In this document: positions 9,970-22,245 of the stretch, piece after piece
Layout of the letters: the number at the start of each line of letters is the position of its first letter
Numbering within the stretch: the first letter of the stretch is position 1
Assembly: GCA_963556255.1 (NCBI GenBank)
Contig: OY744607.1
Coordinates: 48,208,346 to 48,272,345, forward strand
Length of the DNA stretch: 64,000 nucleotides
Direction: 5' to 3'
Source: Allolobophora icterica
Lineage: Eukaryota; Annelida; Clitellata; Crassiclitellata; Lumbricidae
Translations under genes and position numbers: made by a program
The notes under the pieces: generated by a model
The model's database searches: none
What the model was told of the DNA's origin: nothing
Seen by the model: the letters and a program-made list of their open reading frames with translations, nothing else

Positions 9970-10059
<90 letters not shown>
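9970..10059. repeat. (AT)n microsatellite, ~90 bp
   Basis: An uninterrupted AT dinucleotide run. It abuts the left end of the mariner-like element at 10060, and another AT run begins near the element's right end, so the element probably inserted into one AT tract. Confidence 0.97.
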
Positions 10060-10062
<3 letters not shown>

Positions 10063-10474
10063 TCTGAACGGAAAAAACCAGACCTGTACAATAAATAGGG
10101 AAATAAATACCAAATATTGAAAATGTTATTGAGTCTAAAACTATTTTATTCCAAACTATAATCTCAGATAATAATGCGCTAAAGCAGTTAAAAATTGACG
10201 TGACCGTGACGTCATTTGTGAACGTATAACTCAGGCATGGGATGAATTTGATCAAGCTGTAATCGATTCAGCAATTAGTCAGTTGCGAGCGCGTCTTTGT
10301 GCGTGTGTTGAGGCCAAAGGAGGACATTTTGAATACACATTAAAACTAAAAAATAATAGTTATATGATTCATATCCTTTAAACTGAAGTTCCAGCACGTT
10401 TTATTAAAATATGCAAATTATTACAAAAATTATCGTAGTAATAAGAGAGGTCTGGTTTTTTTCCGTTCACAGTG
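10060..10474 (+). mobile_element. Deleted Tc1/mariner-like element
   Basis: The left end is CACTCTGAACGGAAAAAACC and the right end, read in reverse complement, is CACTGTGAACGGAAAAAAAC, so terminal inverted repeats of at least 25 bp are present with small differences. The surrounding TATATA sequence is consistent with the TA target of this superfamily. Within its 415 bp only the last part of a transposase survives (10232-10350). Confidence 0.85.
10232..10350 (+). pseudogene. Tc1/mariner transposase C-terminal remnant
   Basis: Translation from CAG at 10232 gives an open segment with AWDEFDQAVIDSAISQLRAR and then ACVEAKGGHFEYTL. That is the usual end of Tc1/mariner transposases: a Trp/Asp helix, RL, then a Cys, and the GGHFEY tail. 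The catalytic DDE/D core is absent, so it is a relic. Confidence 0.8.
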
Positions 10475-11040
<566 letters not shown>

Positions 11041-11062
11041 AATCAGTCAACGTTTTGCCTAC

Positions 11063-11206
11063 CGGTAGGCCTACAGTTGTCTTCGTCGGATCCATCTTCA
11101 CAGTCTGGAAGACCATTGCACCTCTGAGTGATCTCAATGCAACTGGTGCCATCCGCACAACGGAACTCCGTGTCTGAGCAGACGATGGGCAGAAGGGTCG
11201 TGCTAA
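11063..11206 (-). CDS. LDLa module 1 exon of the SEA-LDLa gene
   Basis: The acceptor is tatcag before 11206 and the donor is ACCG|GTAGGC after 11063; 144 nt, phase 1 at both ends. After a short linker (VSTTLLPI) it encodes an LDLa module with six Cys (IVC, FRC, TSC, QRC, PDC, DNC) and a textbook [11 protein letters not shown] calcium box. It is the first of four consecutive LDLa exons and splices in frame from the large exon at 18182-18694. Confidence 0.93.
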
Positions 11207-13669
11207 CTGATACGAAAAAAATCAACAGCGATTCATCCACCACATACATGTACTATCACAGTCAGATGCATGTGTATTATCATGTTGTGTAATGTAAAGT
11301 AATCTGATATTCGTAAACACACACGTACACCACTGACTATCCGTCAAATGTATGCATTACATGATGTACTGCAATGTAGTCTGACACTGAAGGTTACTTA
11401 CAGAACATTTCCCAGATATCTGAGCTCTGAACATTTAATTCATTCATTCATTCCTATATTTATACGGCACTTCATCAAGATCTCTACTGATACTCAGACG
11501 CACTGTTTTTATGGTGTTGTACCTTTTTGGGGATTAGATTAGATAAAGTTATGGTATTAGAATAGATTATATAATCATCGTAAGTTTATTGTATTGTATT
11601 ATGCTGTTTGGTATTGTACCATTCTGTATTCCATTGTTTTATTGCATTGTATTGCATTGTAGAGGTATGCTGGTAAGTACTGACTGTGGCTCTTACAAAG
11701 CAAACTACCAAAACTCTGATCAATTGGCTGAGGCACAGCTATGACAAAAGCAACAGATCAACCAGAAAAAATAAGGCAAAGCAGCAAACTGTAAAATTCA
11801 CACGAGGCACGTGTTTGAACCCCCGACACAGAGGTCAAAGGCCAACGCCGTACCAATCGATTGATTGGTCGGTCGATTGATTGATTGGTTGGTCAATTGA
11901 TTGATTGGTTGGTCAATTGATTAATTAGTTGGTTTGTCAATTGATTGGTTGATCGATCGATTGATTGGTTGGTTGACTGGTTGATTTATTGATTGATTGG
12001 TCGGTTGGTCTATTGATTGATTGGTTGGACGATTGATTGGTTGGTCGACTGATTGATAGGTTGGTTGGTCGATTGATTGATTGGTTGGTCGATAGTTTGG
12101 TTGGTCGATTGCTCGATTGGCTCGGTCTTTACATGACCCCTAACTCTGGCAGACACTATATGATTACATTACTCGAAGCAACCATCGACTGATGTCTTGG
12201 ATATTATGATAATGGTGCTATGGAATCATTAGATTAAATTAGATTTAGAAATTGGGTTAATTACTCATTAAACTTAGTCAGTTACCAACAACTGAGCTGC
12301 TGTAAAGGAAAGAATGACTCCCTTATCAGTTCTTGGAGAAGGTTTTACAAAAATTCCACTACCCGGTTTCATGCTGCTCTTGAACTGTAGTGAGCATCTA
12401 TAGGAACTCTATGTCTACTACCTCTGTGTCTACCACCTCTGTGTCTACCACGTCGACTGGAATGATCTCCCTCCTGAATTCCGCAAATTGTCCGCATCAA
12501 CCTCCACTATCTATCACCCCTCAGGCTTGCCATTTAAAGCTAGTGTCTCACATCTGAAAGAATTCCTCTCCCAATCCTTCGACTCCTCCGCCTTCCTATC
12601 TCTCTCGTCCTCAACGAAACCCGCCTTAGGAGCTCCTCTGCCTCCGTAACTCCCTACAGGGTCTTCTGGCAACTGGACTTGATTGGTTCTTCACTTGGTA
12701 TTTCTTTGGACAACCTCTATGACTCGACACAGCGCTTGTGTCCTGCATACAGCTTCCGACATTAAGGCTTTCACATTATCACATACCATTAAGGCCTTCA
12801 CACTACAAACATTAAGGCCTTCATACTACACACTTAAGGGCCTTCACATTACATTAAGGCCTTCACATACCATTAAGGCCTTCATATTACACACACTAAC
12901 GCCTTCACATACCATTAAGGCCTTCACATACCATTAAGGCCCTCACACACCATTAAGGCTTTCGCATTACATTAAGGCCTTCACATACCATTAAGGCCTT
13001 CACATTACACACATTAAGACTTTCAAATACCATTAAGGTCTTCACATTACACGCATTAAGGCCTTCACATTACATTAAAGCATTCACATATCATTACGGC
13101 CTTCCTATTACATCTTATATAGCCTTCAATGAGTTCTCATCGTCTTTGGGAGTTCCTGAAAGGGCACCATAAATGTTTCAAACAATTTGCCTATACAGTC
13201 AGGATGACTTTTAAAAGCCCCTGTGATCGCCGTTTCCGGGTTCCCAGGCTTTATCTTCCGTCCCAGATGGATGGCCCAGGATGTAAAAGATAAATCTTTT
13301 CCTGGGTGGAGCCGGAAAACATTTTGATAGGGTCCGTAAATCAAATCCTAGTGGAACACACAACGCTTGCCTCCGATCTTATCTTCGCAACGCTGTCAAA
13401 GCACGTTGGCGGATACACAATGCAGGATCGGCATACGATGCCCTAGGAGTACAGCGGCACTTCGCTACACTGTGAGCCATTATCAAGTACCGACCATTAT
13501 CAAGATCGTCTTACAAATGCAATTTAATGTGTCAGGTCATGAAACGTAATGCAATGTAATGCTCGTGAATAGGTTGGTGCCCTGCGCTAGGCCTTTGAGT
13601 GGCGCTTTAGAAGTTGGAGATTATAACTACGATTACGATAATGAGTGACGAAAACCAGGTTGCTCGATT
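11207..13669. repeat. Intron with degenerate tandem arrays and a LINE 3' fragment
   Basis: 11860-12120 is an imperfect array of gattgattggttggtc. 12200-12245 carries a SINE-type tail (ggtgctatggaatcattaga). 12430-12760 translates in part like a LINE C-terminus (WNDLPPEFRKLS, then a Ser-rich stretch). 12760-13100 is a degenerate ~20-bp array of cattaaggccttcacatacc. I see no gene from 13131 to 13669, only a repeat tail at 13565-13640. Confidence 0.75.
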
Positions 13670-14240
13670 GGTCAGTTTCTAGACTGTCTAGCCATAAGGC
13701 ACACAATCTGCCAAGCCATAGGATACACAATCTGTCTAGTAATAATGCACAAAATCTGTCTAGCCATACAGTACACAATCTGTTTAGCCATACAGTACAC
13801 AATCTGTCTAGCCATACAGTACACAATCTGTTTAGCCATACAGTACGCAATCTGTCTAGCCATACAGTACGCAATCTGTCTAGCCATACAGTACACAATC
13901 TGTCTAGCCATACAGTACACAATCTGTCTAGCCATACAGTACATAATCTGTCTAGCCATACAGTACGCAATCTGTCTAGCCATACAGTACACAATCTGTC
14001 TAGCCATACAGTACATAATCTGTCTAGCCATACAGTACGCAATCTGTCTAGCCATACAGTACACAATCTGTCTAGCCATTAGCGATACAGTACACAATCG
14101 GTCTAGCCATACAGTACACAATCTGTCTAGCCATACAGTACACAATCTGTCTAGCCACATACCTCACAGTTTGTCTAGCCATACAGTACAAAATCTGTCT
14201 AGCCACATACCTCACAGTCTGGCTGTTCATAACACTACCG
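13670..14240. repeat. 24-bp minisatellite (aatctgtctagccatacagtacac)n
   Basis: About 17 well-conserved units of 24 bp between 13740 and 14160, with decayed units on both sides, differing mainly at acac/acgc/acat. The 24-bp period keeps several frames open on both strands, which explains the long predicted peptides. A looser gtctagcca theme continues to about 14520. Confidence 0.9.
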
Positions 14241-15204
14241 TTAACTGTCTAAATATAAGCCACACAGAGTGTCTAGTTATAGGAGACATTAAATGTCTGG
14301 CTGTAGGGTACACTGTTGGGATGTGCAGACAAACGCTATCTAGTCAAAAAACTCACCGTCTGGCTGTTTGCAACTAGCAATCTAGCAGTGAACCATACTG
14401 TCTAGCCACACTAACTGTCGAACTATATGCCACATTAACTGTCTAGCAATAAGCCACACAGGATTGCTTAGCCATACGCCCCACTGTCTGGCTGATCGCA
14501 ACATTGTCTAACTGCTGGCCACATGGACTAATTTATTGTCAAACAATTTGCTGAGGGCATTCTAAGCCGATCACTGATAAGACTTTCAGTAGGATACACA
14601 GTCCAAAAAAGACAACTCCTGCTATCATCAACAAACAGCTGAGAATGACACTTAAAACACACACACACACACACACACAGACACATACACAGACACTCAC
14701 AAACACAAATACAGACACACACACACCAATAAGCAGCATACCGTAAACGCATAGATGGAACTCTCCTTATCTAGTTGAGTCCTAGGGCAGCCACAACTCA
14801 ATTACACCCTTACAATGAGGAGGCAGAGTTATCTGAAAGCTGAGTTACTTCAGAGATGGAATAACTAACTGTAATAATGCACAAATGTAACAAAGTACAA
14901 GTGTAACCATGCAGAACTGTAACAGTTTGCAACTGCAATAATTGCAATCTGTAACAGTTCACAGCTGCACCCCTATAATAATGCACGAGTGCAGATTCAA
15001 CAATTCACAATTGTAACCATGCACAAGCATAACAATTCACAAGAGTTAGAATGCATAACTGTAACAGTTAACATCTGTAACAATTAACCTTTATAACAAT
15101 TCACATCTGTAGCAATTCACAGCTGAACGAACAACTATAACACAACTTTGCATAACTGTAACGGTTAACATCTGTAACAACTGCATCCCTCCCTGCAGTC
15201 TGTA
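14241..15204. other. Intron, decayed repeats only
   Basis: 14241-14520 holds degenerate relatives of the 24-bp unit. 14655-14725 is an AC-rich microsatellite. 14865-15190 is a loose array around taacaattcacaactg. No exon or gene seen. Confidence 0.6.
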
Positions 15205-15480
15205 ATCTTCAGTCATGGGTCTTTTGTCTGTGGTACAACCATGGGTTCTCTTTTATTCCACGTTCCTACCGCCAGGGAATGGAACAGACCTCCAATGTTT
15301 CTCCGATGCTCCAACTCTTTCACTTCCTTCAAGAAACGCCTTAAAACTCGCTATTTCTCATTGGCTTTCAAACTTCTGGATATGGAACTGCTCTTAATCT
15401 TCGACTGACTAACCACGATTCCCATTTCTGTATGACTGCACGCTTTAAAAATTTCTGCTATACTACAGTACTTCACAGCC
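15205..15480 (+). pseudogene. Degenerate LINE ORF2 3' end
   Basis: The sequence reads, with frame breaks, like the C-terminus of animal LINE reverse-transcriptase proteins: a region equivalent to WNxLP (gggaatggaacagacctcca), a TSFKKRLK-like segment, then tcgctatttctcattggctt. A related, more decayed copy is at 6600-6780. There is no upstream reverse transcriptase, as expected for a 5'-truncated insertion. Confidence 0.6.
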
Positions 15481-15642
15481 AGTCACTTGAGTAATGTTAT
15501 TACGGTAATGAGCTCTTCAACATTCTGAAGCAAATACACAGAACTCTTTCTTTTGGTCTTTTTGAGCTCATGTCAATCGACGTAATGTCCCCCGGAAATC
15601 ATTAAAATGTCCCGGTGATAGCCCAAAGGCTTCCATTAAACA

Positions 15643-15673
<31 letters not shown>

Positions 15674-15912
15674 CACACACACAAACACACACACAGACAC
15701 ACAAAGACACACACACACACATGTTCCTACACATACACACATATACACACACAAACACACACACATATTTGCCTCGTCACTGGTTGGATGACTGACTGGC
15801 TAGGTGGCTCACTGATTAGCTAATTGATAGCTAGTTCACTGTCTAACTGACTGACTGCATGGCAAGCAGGCTGGGTAACTGACTGGCTGGCTGACTGACT
15901 GACTGACTGACT

Positions 15913-15961
<49 letters not shown>

Positions 15962-16986
15962 CAGTGACTTACTGACTCAATGACTCACTGACTAATCTCT
16001 TCAAACTTTTGCCGTTGCACACAAAAACAGGTCAGAAATGTAGCCCCTAGACATTGCAAATTCTAGACCAAACATTTTATCAAATTGGGTCTTTTCAGTA
16101 GCCTAACTAACTGACTTCAGTGACTTACTTATACAAGCGCTGCAGAAGTCAAAAGTTCAGAAGCTGAGATGCAAAGAAATTCGTCTGTTCTAATGAGCGC
16201 CACTGGCACGGTCTTTCCAGACGATAAGAGTCGAGAAATGCCTCTAAGTCCTTCGAATTCCATCCCAGCAGACGACATATTTTACTGGGAAACCCCGGAT
16301 TATGCAATCCAGACTCCTTCCTAGCATCCAATTAGGGTTCGGATATTTACGACTTCAGGCATCAACAACTGTCTACTCCACATCTAAATGGGTCAGATTA
16401 GGACAATTACCGCCGATCTCATGAGCAAAACAGTTGGACAATCTTAGATTGAGTCTCAGGCTTCCTAAAGTTTTGCTTTCAGTCCTTGATGGCTTCGTTT
16501 TCATCATTCATGCACCAGTGGTTGATGGAACCTAATGCCTTGTGCATTAGTCACAGGCGCTATAGAAGCTACTAAATAATAATAGTAGTAGTAATAATAA
16601 TAAAGAGGGAGACAACAGAGAGATTGCCTTTCTTTTTCAGTGCTTATCTATGGAAATCAAACGCCTCAATGCAGTTGCTTTTGGCAGCACCTTTTGCACT
16701 AAAAAACCATCTGCGAAGACTAACCAATCCAGAACAATGCCCCCTAATTTCTGAACTTCCGAGGGATCACATGTACCTTGGGGGAGAAATAATAATAATA
16801 AAAATAATAATAATAAAACCATCTGTGAAGATTAGCCATTCCAGAACAATGCTCCCTAATTTTGCAATCCCAAGGGATCATATGTACCTCGAGGCAGAAA
16901 AATAATAATAATAGGGCCCATTCCAGACAATTCTCCCCATTAAATAACGTTGAAGTCCCTGAGGGATCCTGTTTACCTTAGAGCAA

Positions 16987-17021
<35 letters not shown>

Positions 17022-17499
17022 CAATATTTAATAACAATAATAGTAATATTAATAGTACTAACAATAATAATAGTGATAATAATAATAATAACAATATAAT
17101 AATACGAAGAAGAAGATATCTATGTCCATCCAACACTTTAACGCAATATGTTTTCACTACACTTTACCACAGAGCATGATATCAACAAAAACTAGCCATC
17201 CCAGAAAAAGGTAACCATAATTTGCACCTAGTGGTGTGGTATGCCACAGGCGCTCATCAGTCCAGGTACTAACCCACCTCGATATGTCTTACCTTCCGTA
17301 TGCCAGCCACGACCCCTTGTCACTGAAGCCAGGCAGTCACCCTGGCATTTGTTGTATGTATGAACCGGGAATCTTATGACTAGATTTCAAACTCTTCTAT
17401 CACAAACAGTTCGGTTTACACTCGAATCTTGTTAGAAGATGGAACTTACGGTAAGCTGAAATTAAAGATGGGCAGGTTTAAAATAGATTGCCTTGTTAG
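15481..17499. repeat. Intron with microsatellites and SINE fragments
   Basis: (AC)n at 15643-15765; (GACT)n at 15890-15960; AAT-rich tracts at 16570-16610, 16790-16820 and 16985-17105. 16530-16575 carries the cttgtgcattagtcacaggc plus cgctatagaagctact tail of the dispersed SINE group also at 18780, 28500, 61420 and 61620. No exon seen. Confidence 0.7.
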
Positions 17500-17913
17500 C
17501 AGGGACGTCATTTCAGCTTTTTTCGGGGGGAGGAGGGACGTCATTTGAGTATTTTCCGGGGGGAACTTGGCACTGGCGGCGATCTTGTTTGACAGATGAG
17601 GGAGAGGGACAAGGGACACTTTTGAACTGATCTGGTCAAAAATTCGTTTACTTTTTTTGGTGTTTCTTCTAAATTTGAAGGGGACAACTTTACAGTGTCC
17701 GCCCCCCCCCCCACTGTTAAAGAGTTGGGCTCTTGTGAAAAAAGCTAGGCAAACTCTAGTTTTGTTAATAGTATATAATAATTCCATGAGTCTGAGTATC
17801 AGTTTTTTTCTTTTTTACCCCCTTTGTCTTCCTCCTTTTCTTGTTCCATCCTTTTCCCTTTTTTCAAAAATCAAGTGGGCAAATGCCCCCTGACCCCCAA
17901 AATGACGTCCCTG
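17500..17913. mobile_element. hAT-like MITE with CAGGGACGTCATTT ends
   Basis: A 414-bp unit beginning CAGGGACGTCATTT and ending AAATGACGTCCCTG, a perfect 14-bp terminal inverted repeat. It is bounded by the perfect 8-bp duplication CTTGTTAG (17492-17499 and 17914-17921). CAGGG-type ends with an 8-bp duplication are the hAT signature. From about 17573 it contains part of the unrelated GGCGGCGATC MITE family found whole at 24365-24703. Confidence 0.92.
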
Positions 17914-18181
17914 CTTGTTAGGACTTAAGATAAGCTGCGAATTGAGATAGGCAGAGATTTGTCTCGTTACCCTCCCACTATGTCCATGAACATTTCATGT
18001 AACGCAAATGGCCCTCGTATGGGTGGCATATAGGAATATGTGTCCCGTATGGACCGAAAGCGGGCAGGCTAGTAGGGTAGATATGTGTTTGTTTTCAGCA
18101 CCTTACAGATGCTCCTAGAAAGGCACTAACAAATGTTGAGATACAGCTGTACACGTCCGTACACAAGCGGAAAATGATTAC

Positions 18182-18694
18182 CTGGCACTCTATCCACAGA
18201 CAGGACGCCAAGAAGAGCGAAGGTCTTGCTCTCCAGCTGTCGAGTAAAGCGTTCGAAATTGATCGTTCGATCGGCCGGTAAATCGTCGTCAAACACATCG
18301 ATCACCAGCGTCTGGAACATTTCTCTTGCCGGAATAACGTTATCTTCTGGAATCGAATGTACAATTACCCCTTCCTCCGCGCCCCGTGGGTAGTGTATCC
18401 CCAGGAAGTCCCCACGCTCCACCGGAAGCGGTTCGGGGAGTCGCAGGCGGTGGATCCCAATCGGGGCTGGAGGCACCTCAATTCGGTGACGAAGGATGAA
18501 GCTGTTCTCCGAATCCTGGTGCCAGACACCGATGAAGAAAGCGCCATCCGGCGATCCCCGGAAGTAGGAGACCTCGGTGAGGAAACCGTCACAGATGAAG
18601 CGATTGTTAAGCATGAGGTTCGCCTTGGTTTCCTCTCGTCGAGGCAGGCTGGTTGGTTCACGACCAATTGTCGTGGGGCAGACGGTTCCAATTC
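18182..18694 (-). CDS. Large exon of the SEA-LDLa gene: unnamed extracellular module, ~171 residues
   Basis: The acceptor is tttcag before 18694 and the donor is G|GTAATC after 18182; 513 nt, phase 1 at both ends. The product alternates hydrophobic and polar residues, suggesting a beta-rich fold: NRFICDGFLTEVSYFRG, then FFIGVWHQ, a Pro-rich strand (EVPPAPIGIHRLRLP), GDFLGIHYPRG, and a conserved-looking VIVHSIPEDNVIP. I recall similar stretches in uncharacterised secreted proteins of marine invertebrates but know no domain name. Only one clear Cys pair is visible (VCP and FIC). It sits between the SEA module and the LDLa array, so it should be extracellular. Confidence 0.85.
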
Positions 18695-20094
18695 CTGAAA
18701 GACACAGTTGAGTTTCGCAAACCACTGCACAGAGGAAGATATCTGTGACTGCGGGAATGCTTTGTAATTGTAATTAGTAACTTCTGTCGCGCAGTGTCTA
18801 ATGCACAAGGCATCAACCGATGGCACATCAAATCGAAGCCGCTGTCAGGTCAATATCCACATCAGTACATAAGACAGAGAGGCAGCCTATGGTGAATAAG
18901 CAATTTAGTCTTCAGTTGAGAATGAAAGAGTATAACCAACTGAGCAGAACGGACAGATACAGGGAGTGAAGAACAAAAACGCTATGTAATGTAATGTAAC
19001 AGAACATTTATATAGCGCATCTTAAGAGCCTCTCAGAGGCGCTGAGTGCCAGCTATCAGTCAGATGGGAAAAGGTGTGTACACCGATAGCCACACTTTAA
19101 ATTAATAGCACAAGTGCCAAGAACCAGGCCAAAGACAGAATAAATCGTAATAGCTGCACCGAATGGCACCACGAACTAAAGCCGCAATACAGTTGCAGAA
19201 ATGGTTGGCTGCAGTTTACAACATCAAGGATCAAAGCCTATTCTCTGAATAAGGTATCAATCAGAAAATCCGCAATAACCTTCTTAAGGATATTTAGTTT
19301 GTATGTATACAGTTTCTATCAACATGCAAATACAAATATATTCTCAAATAGGCGATTGGTGTATACTGGTGTATGATAAATTGTAATCATATTGTAATCA
19401 TAATCTCAAGATTCTACAGCACATGAAAAGCTATGCCGTCGGAACCAGCTTATTACCAGGTTCTCAGTCAAAACAAAATTAATAGGTAGGTCATGTTAGG
19501 TTCGGTTCCAGGTCAAGATCCAAGGGTCCTGCAGGCAGGAAGGCAGGGTGTATGGTGTTTAGAATTGGAGCAGCGAGCGAGGTAAGGGGAAGAACAGGAA
19601 TGAGGATAGGATTTGTGGAAAAGGAGTACATGTCAGTTTTGAGTGAAGACCTGACCAGAAAGTATACAAGAGGTGCAATTTCCAAAATTAGGGAATCAAA
19701 AGGAACAGGTTGACCTATTCATGCTAGCCATGAGAAAGCATTCAACGTTTAATCTAAATTAAAACTTAGTAATAGATTAAATAAAAAGTCAAAGTTAATG
19801 TAAAAATAAAAACTCAAGCAGAATTAAATCGTGATTCATGTAACAAGCTCATCGCTTAAGCTTGATGACAAATACCGCATTCTAATTAGTTCTTAGAAGG
19901 GCGCTACATAGATATATCCAGATACAGGCACACATAAACAACTCTGCCACTGCCCGTACTCAGGCAGTGCCAGTCCCAAGCCAGAGTAAAGGAGGAGGCC
20001 GACGCCAATGGCACTGGCAGCCGTAATGTATTATTAAACAATGGAAACTACTACTTCATAGAGAAACGCCGGTAGGAACTGTACAAACCAGCAC
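18695..20094. other. Intron with dispersed SINE fragments
   Basis: 18775-18860 belongs to the ggcatcaaccgatggcac repeat group (copies at 28490, 61420 and, reversed, 61620). 18985-19070 has the tatatagcgcatcttaagag tail. 19385-19530 matches 34440-34580 (ttctacagcac, cagcttatt, ggttccaggtcaagatccaa). No exon or gene seen. Confidence 0.55.
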
Positions 20095-20267
20095 CAATTG
20101 GACGGAAGCTGAATCCATGGGGTGAGACGCTCATTGAGCCAAGCTTTCCTTTGTTGACGGCGGCATTTAGAACGTTGAATAGAATCAGAGGATCGTAGAA
20201 GCCGCTCGTTGTGAAGTCGATCGTTGCAATGACAGACGGCTCAGCCTCAGGATCAAGACTTCCCGGC
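20095..20267 (-). CDS. SEA module, second half, exon of the SEA-LDLa gene
   Basis: The acceptor is gatgtag before 20267. The donor is either ATTG|GTGCTG (20095) or GCTG|GTTTGT (20089); both are phase 1 and fit the next exon. The peptide (SVIATIDFTT, then FNVLNAAVNKGKLGSMSVSP) matches the second half of SEA domains: a hydrophobic strand, a helix, then a G-K-LG turn and final strand. Its phase-2 start accepts the CA|GT donor of 21466-21721 exactly, so the two exons form one SEA module. The region was not flagged by any long open frame. Confidence 0.82.
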
Positions 20268-20826
20268 CTACATCACCAACACGTACTCACACTCACACAT
20301 AAACACACACACAAACTCAAGGAAATGTTCCAGATGCATGAGCTAAGGGCAAGTAGGGTAAAGTTATTGTAGTTTATGTACGTATGTTTCAGAGCACTGG
20401 TACAGCGCCCTTTAAGAAACTCATAAGGGCACTCCGGGATGGTTGCCAGTGAAGAAATAATGTCTAAGTCGAGCAGAAAACGTTTCCTGAACTGTTGAAG
20501 ATGCTAGTGTTTGTATGTCTGGTGCGATAGCAACTCTTCAAGAAACCTCATCAGAGGTGCTCCCAACCCTATACAATACATGACTACAGTCGAACAGATT
20601 GGTCTTCGGCCACTTGCGAAGTAGAAGCATAGAAAGGAGATGAACTCGTGACGGTCGATTACATGGAAGCCTGTTCCAGAAAAGGGGCCGACTACTGCAA
20701 AGCTTCCATGTTGCTATGTGGCAGTGCGGCATAGTGAGGATCAACCAGATCACGCTGTACAACTAATACATTAGGCTTGACACTGCTACCCATGATACAT
20801 ACACGGTAGTCTGACTGGGTGGGTGC

Positions 20827-21055
20827 ATGGGCGGCGATCCCGGGGATCGAGGGGGACAAGACCCCCCACCTTTTAGAGTGGGAGGAACACACCATACATT
20901 TGCCCCCCCCAATTTTGAAGAAACAAAAAGTCAGCAAATTTCACGCCTGAAACATTTTTGACCTCTTTTTTGACCAGTTCAGGTCAAAACTCTTTTTGAC
21001 CAGATCATTTCTAAAGTGTCCCCCCCCCACCTGTCAAACAAGATCGCCGCCACTG
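20827..21055. mobile_element. MITE family 2 (GGCGGCGATC ends), copy 1
   Basis: ATGGGCGGCGATCCCGG at the left and GATCGCCGCCACTG at the right form imperfect inverted ends; polypyrimidine/polypurine blocks (acaagaccccccacc, cccccacctgtcaaac) lie just inside. The flanks agree at 7 of 9 bases. Other copies are at 24365-24703 (reverse), 46379-46576, and a part at about 17573. Confidence 0.8.
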
Positions 21056-21300
21056 GGCGGGTGGGTGGGTGGGTGGGTGGGTTAGGGTGGATGGGTGGAT
21101 GTGTTTGGATGGATGGTAGATGGATGAATGGATGAATAGATGGATGAATGGATGGACAGATGGATGGATAGATGGATGGACTGATAGACTGGTGGACGGA
21201 TGGATGGATGGATGGATTGATGGATGGATTGACTAATAGATGGACTGATGGATGGATGGATGGATAGATGGATGCATGCATGCATGGATGCATGGGATGG
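21056..21300. repeat. (GGGT)n and imperfect (GGAT)n array
   Basis: Starts as GGGT units, then ~200 bp of ggatggatgga interrupted by gatgaatg and gactgata. The long Ile-His-Pro-Ser frames here are artefacts. It directly follows the MITE ending at 21055, whose target was probably in the array. Confidence 0.95.
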
Positions 21301-21465
21301 AAATACTGGACCAGACTAGACTAAACCAGGCTAGACTAGACTAAACCAGCCTAGGTTAGCTTAGGTTACATTATATTAAAATTAAATTAAATCTGATTAA
21401 ATTACTTTAAATTGCTTTGAATTACATGAAATTAAATCAGATTTGAAATTGGATAGCCTAGCTAC

Positions 21466-21721
21466 TGATTCTTCCACACCAAGTTTCCAGCATCACTAGA
21501 TATCTTGAGAATCGCAATCACAGACATCGGAAATTCTGACTGCAATATCCCGCACCTGAACTGGAGTACAGTGGCTGACTGTTTTCCAGGGACATTCTCG
21601 AACTCTTTCTCCACGGCGTACTGGATCTGAAAGGCCAACTGGAGAAATTCCGATGAATTTCGACTATTCAGGGCTAAAGTAAAATCCACCGAGGTAAAGT
21701 TGATTGTGAGGCGGAAGTAAT
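21466..21721 (-). CDS. SEA module, first half, exon of the SEA-LDLa gene
   Basis: The acceptor is tttccag before 21721 and the donor is CA|GTAGCT after 21466; 256 nt, phase 1 in and phase 2 out. The peptide (YFRLTINFTS, then SSEFLQLAFQIQYAVEKEFE, then QSATVLQFR and MSVIAILKIS) follows the SEA pattern of strand, helix with conserved SSxEF, and two strands. SEA modules are extracellular and often self-cleave in membrane mucins and proteases; I see no clear GSxxV cleavage motif here. Two NxT/S glycosylation sequons are visible (NFT, NSS). Confidence 0.85.
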
Positions 21722-21819
21722 CTGGAAAAAAAACAATTGCACTTAAACAACCAAATCTGCAAACCGATAGGAAAAAAAAAGAAAAAATCAAGGTTCTGTA
21801 TCAGTCACCACTGCTGGAA

Positions 21820-21990
21820 AGTACGTTGTTCCTGGTACAGGTCTTATCTCTATGGCCGGCGTTCATTCACAGTTGCTGGTCCCACCACCTGGAACTCTCT
21901 ACTTCATCATGTTCGCAACTCTCCTAGCGAGAGACTGTCTTTCAGCCTAAACTGAAAAAAATCACTTATCTCTTCCACTCTGTTTATAGT
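21820..21990 (+). pseudogene. LINE ORF2 C-terminal fragment
   Basis: A short open stretch reads GRRSFTVAGPTTWNSLLHHV, then RNSPSERLSF. The FxVAGPxxWNSLP...R motif is the typical C-terminal end of many animal LINE ORF2 proteins. It is 5' truncated and lies in an intron of the minus-strand host gene. Confidence 0.8.
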
Positions 21991-22245
21991 TCTTAACGTC
22001 TGCCCGGCTTCAAAGTGCACTTCTCAAGTTTGTAAAGCAGGCATTATCAAATTACAATTGGATTGTAAAAGGTAGCCTAGGTAGTGCTTTTCTGAGGTGC
22101 TCAAAGGGTGCAGAATTAAATCTATGGATGCATACAGAAACACAGAAAGTGAAACTAAAACATGGAATAATGAAATAACAGACAGTACACTTTCAAACAA
22201 GGTGTGCGTGCATTGATATGCTGAAATCAATGATAAGGTGGTTAG

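Noticed and set aside
13587..14377. Frames of 145-210 residues such as repeated CLAIQYTI or SSHTVHNL
   Set aside because: Read-through of the 24-bp minisatellite.
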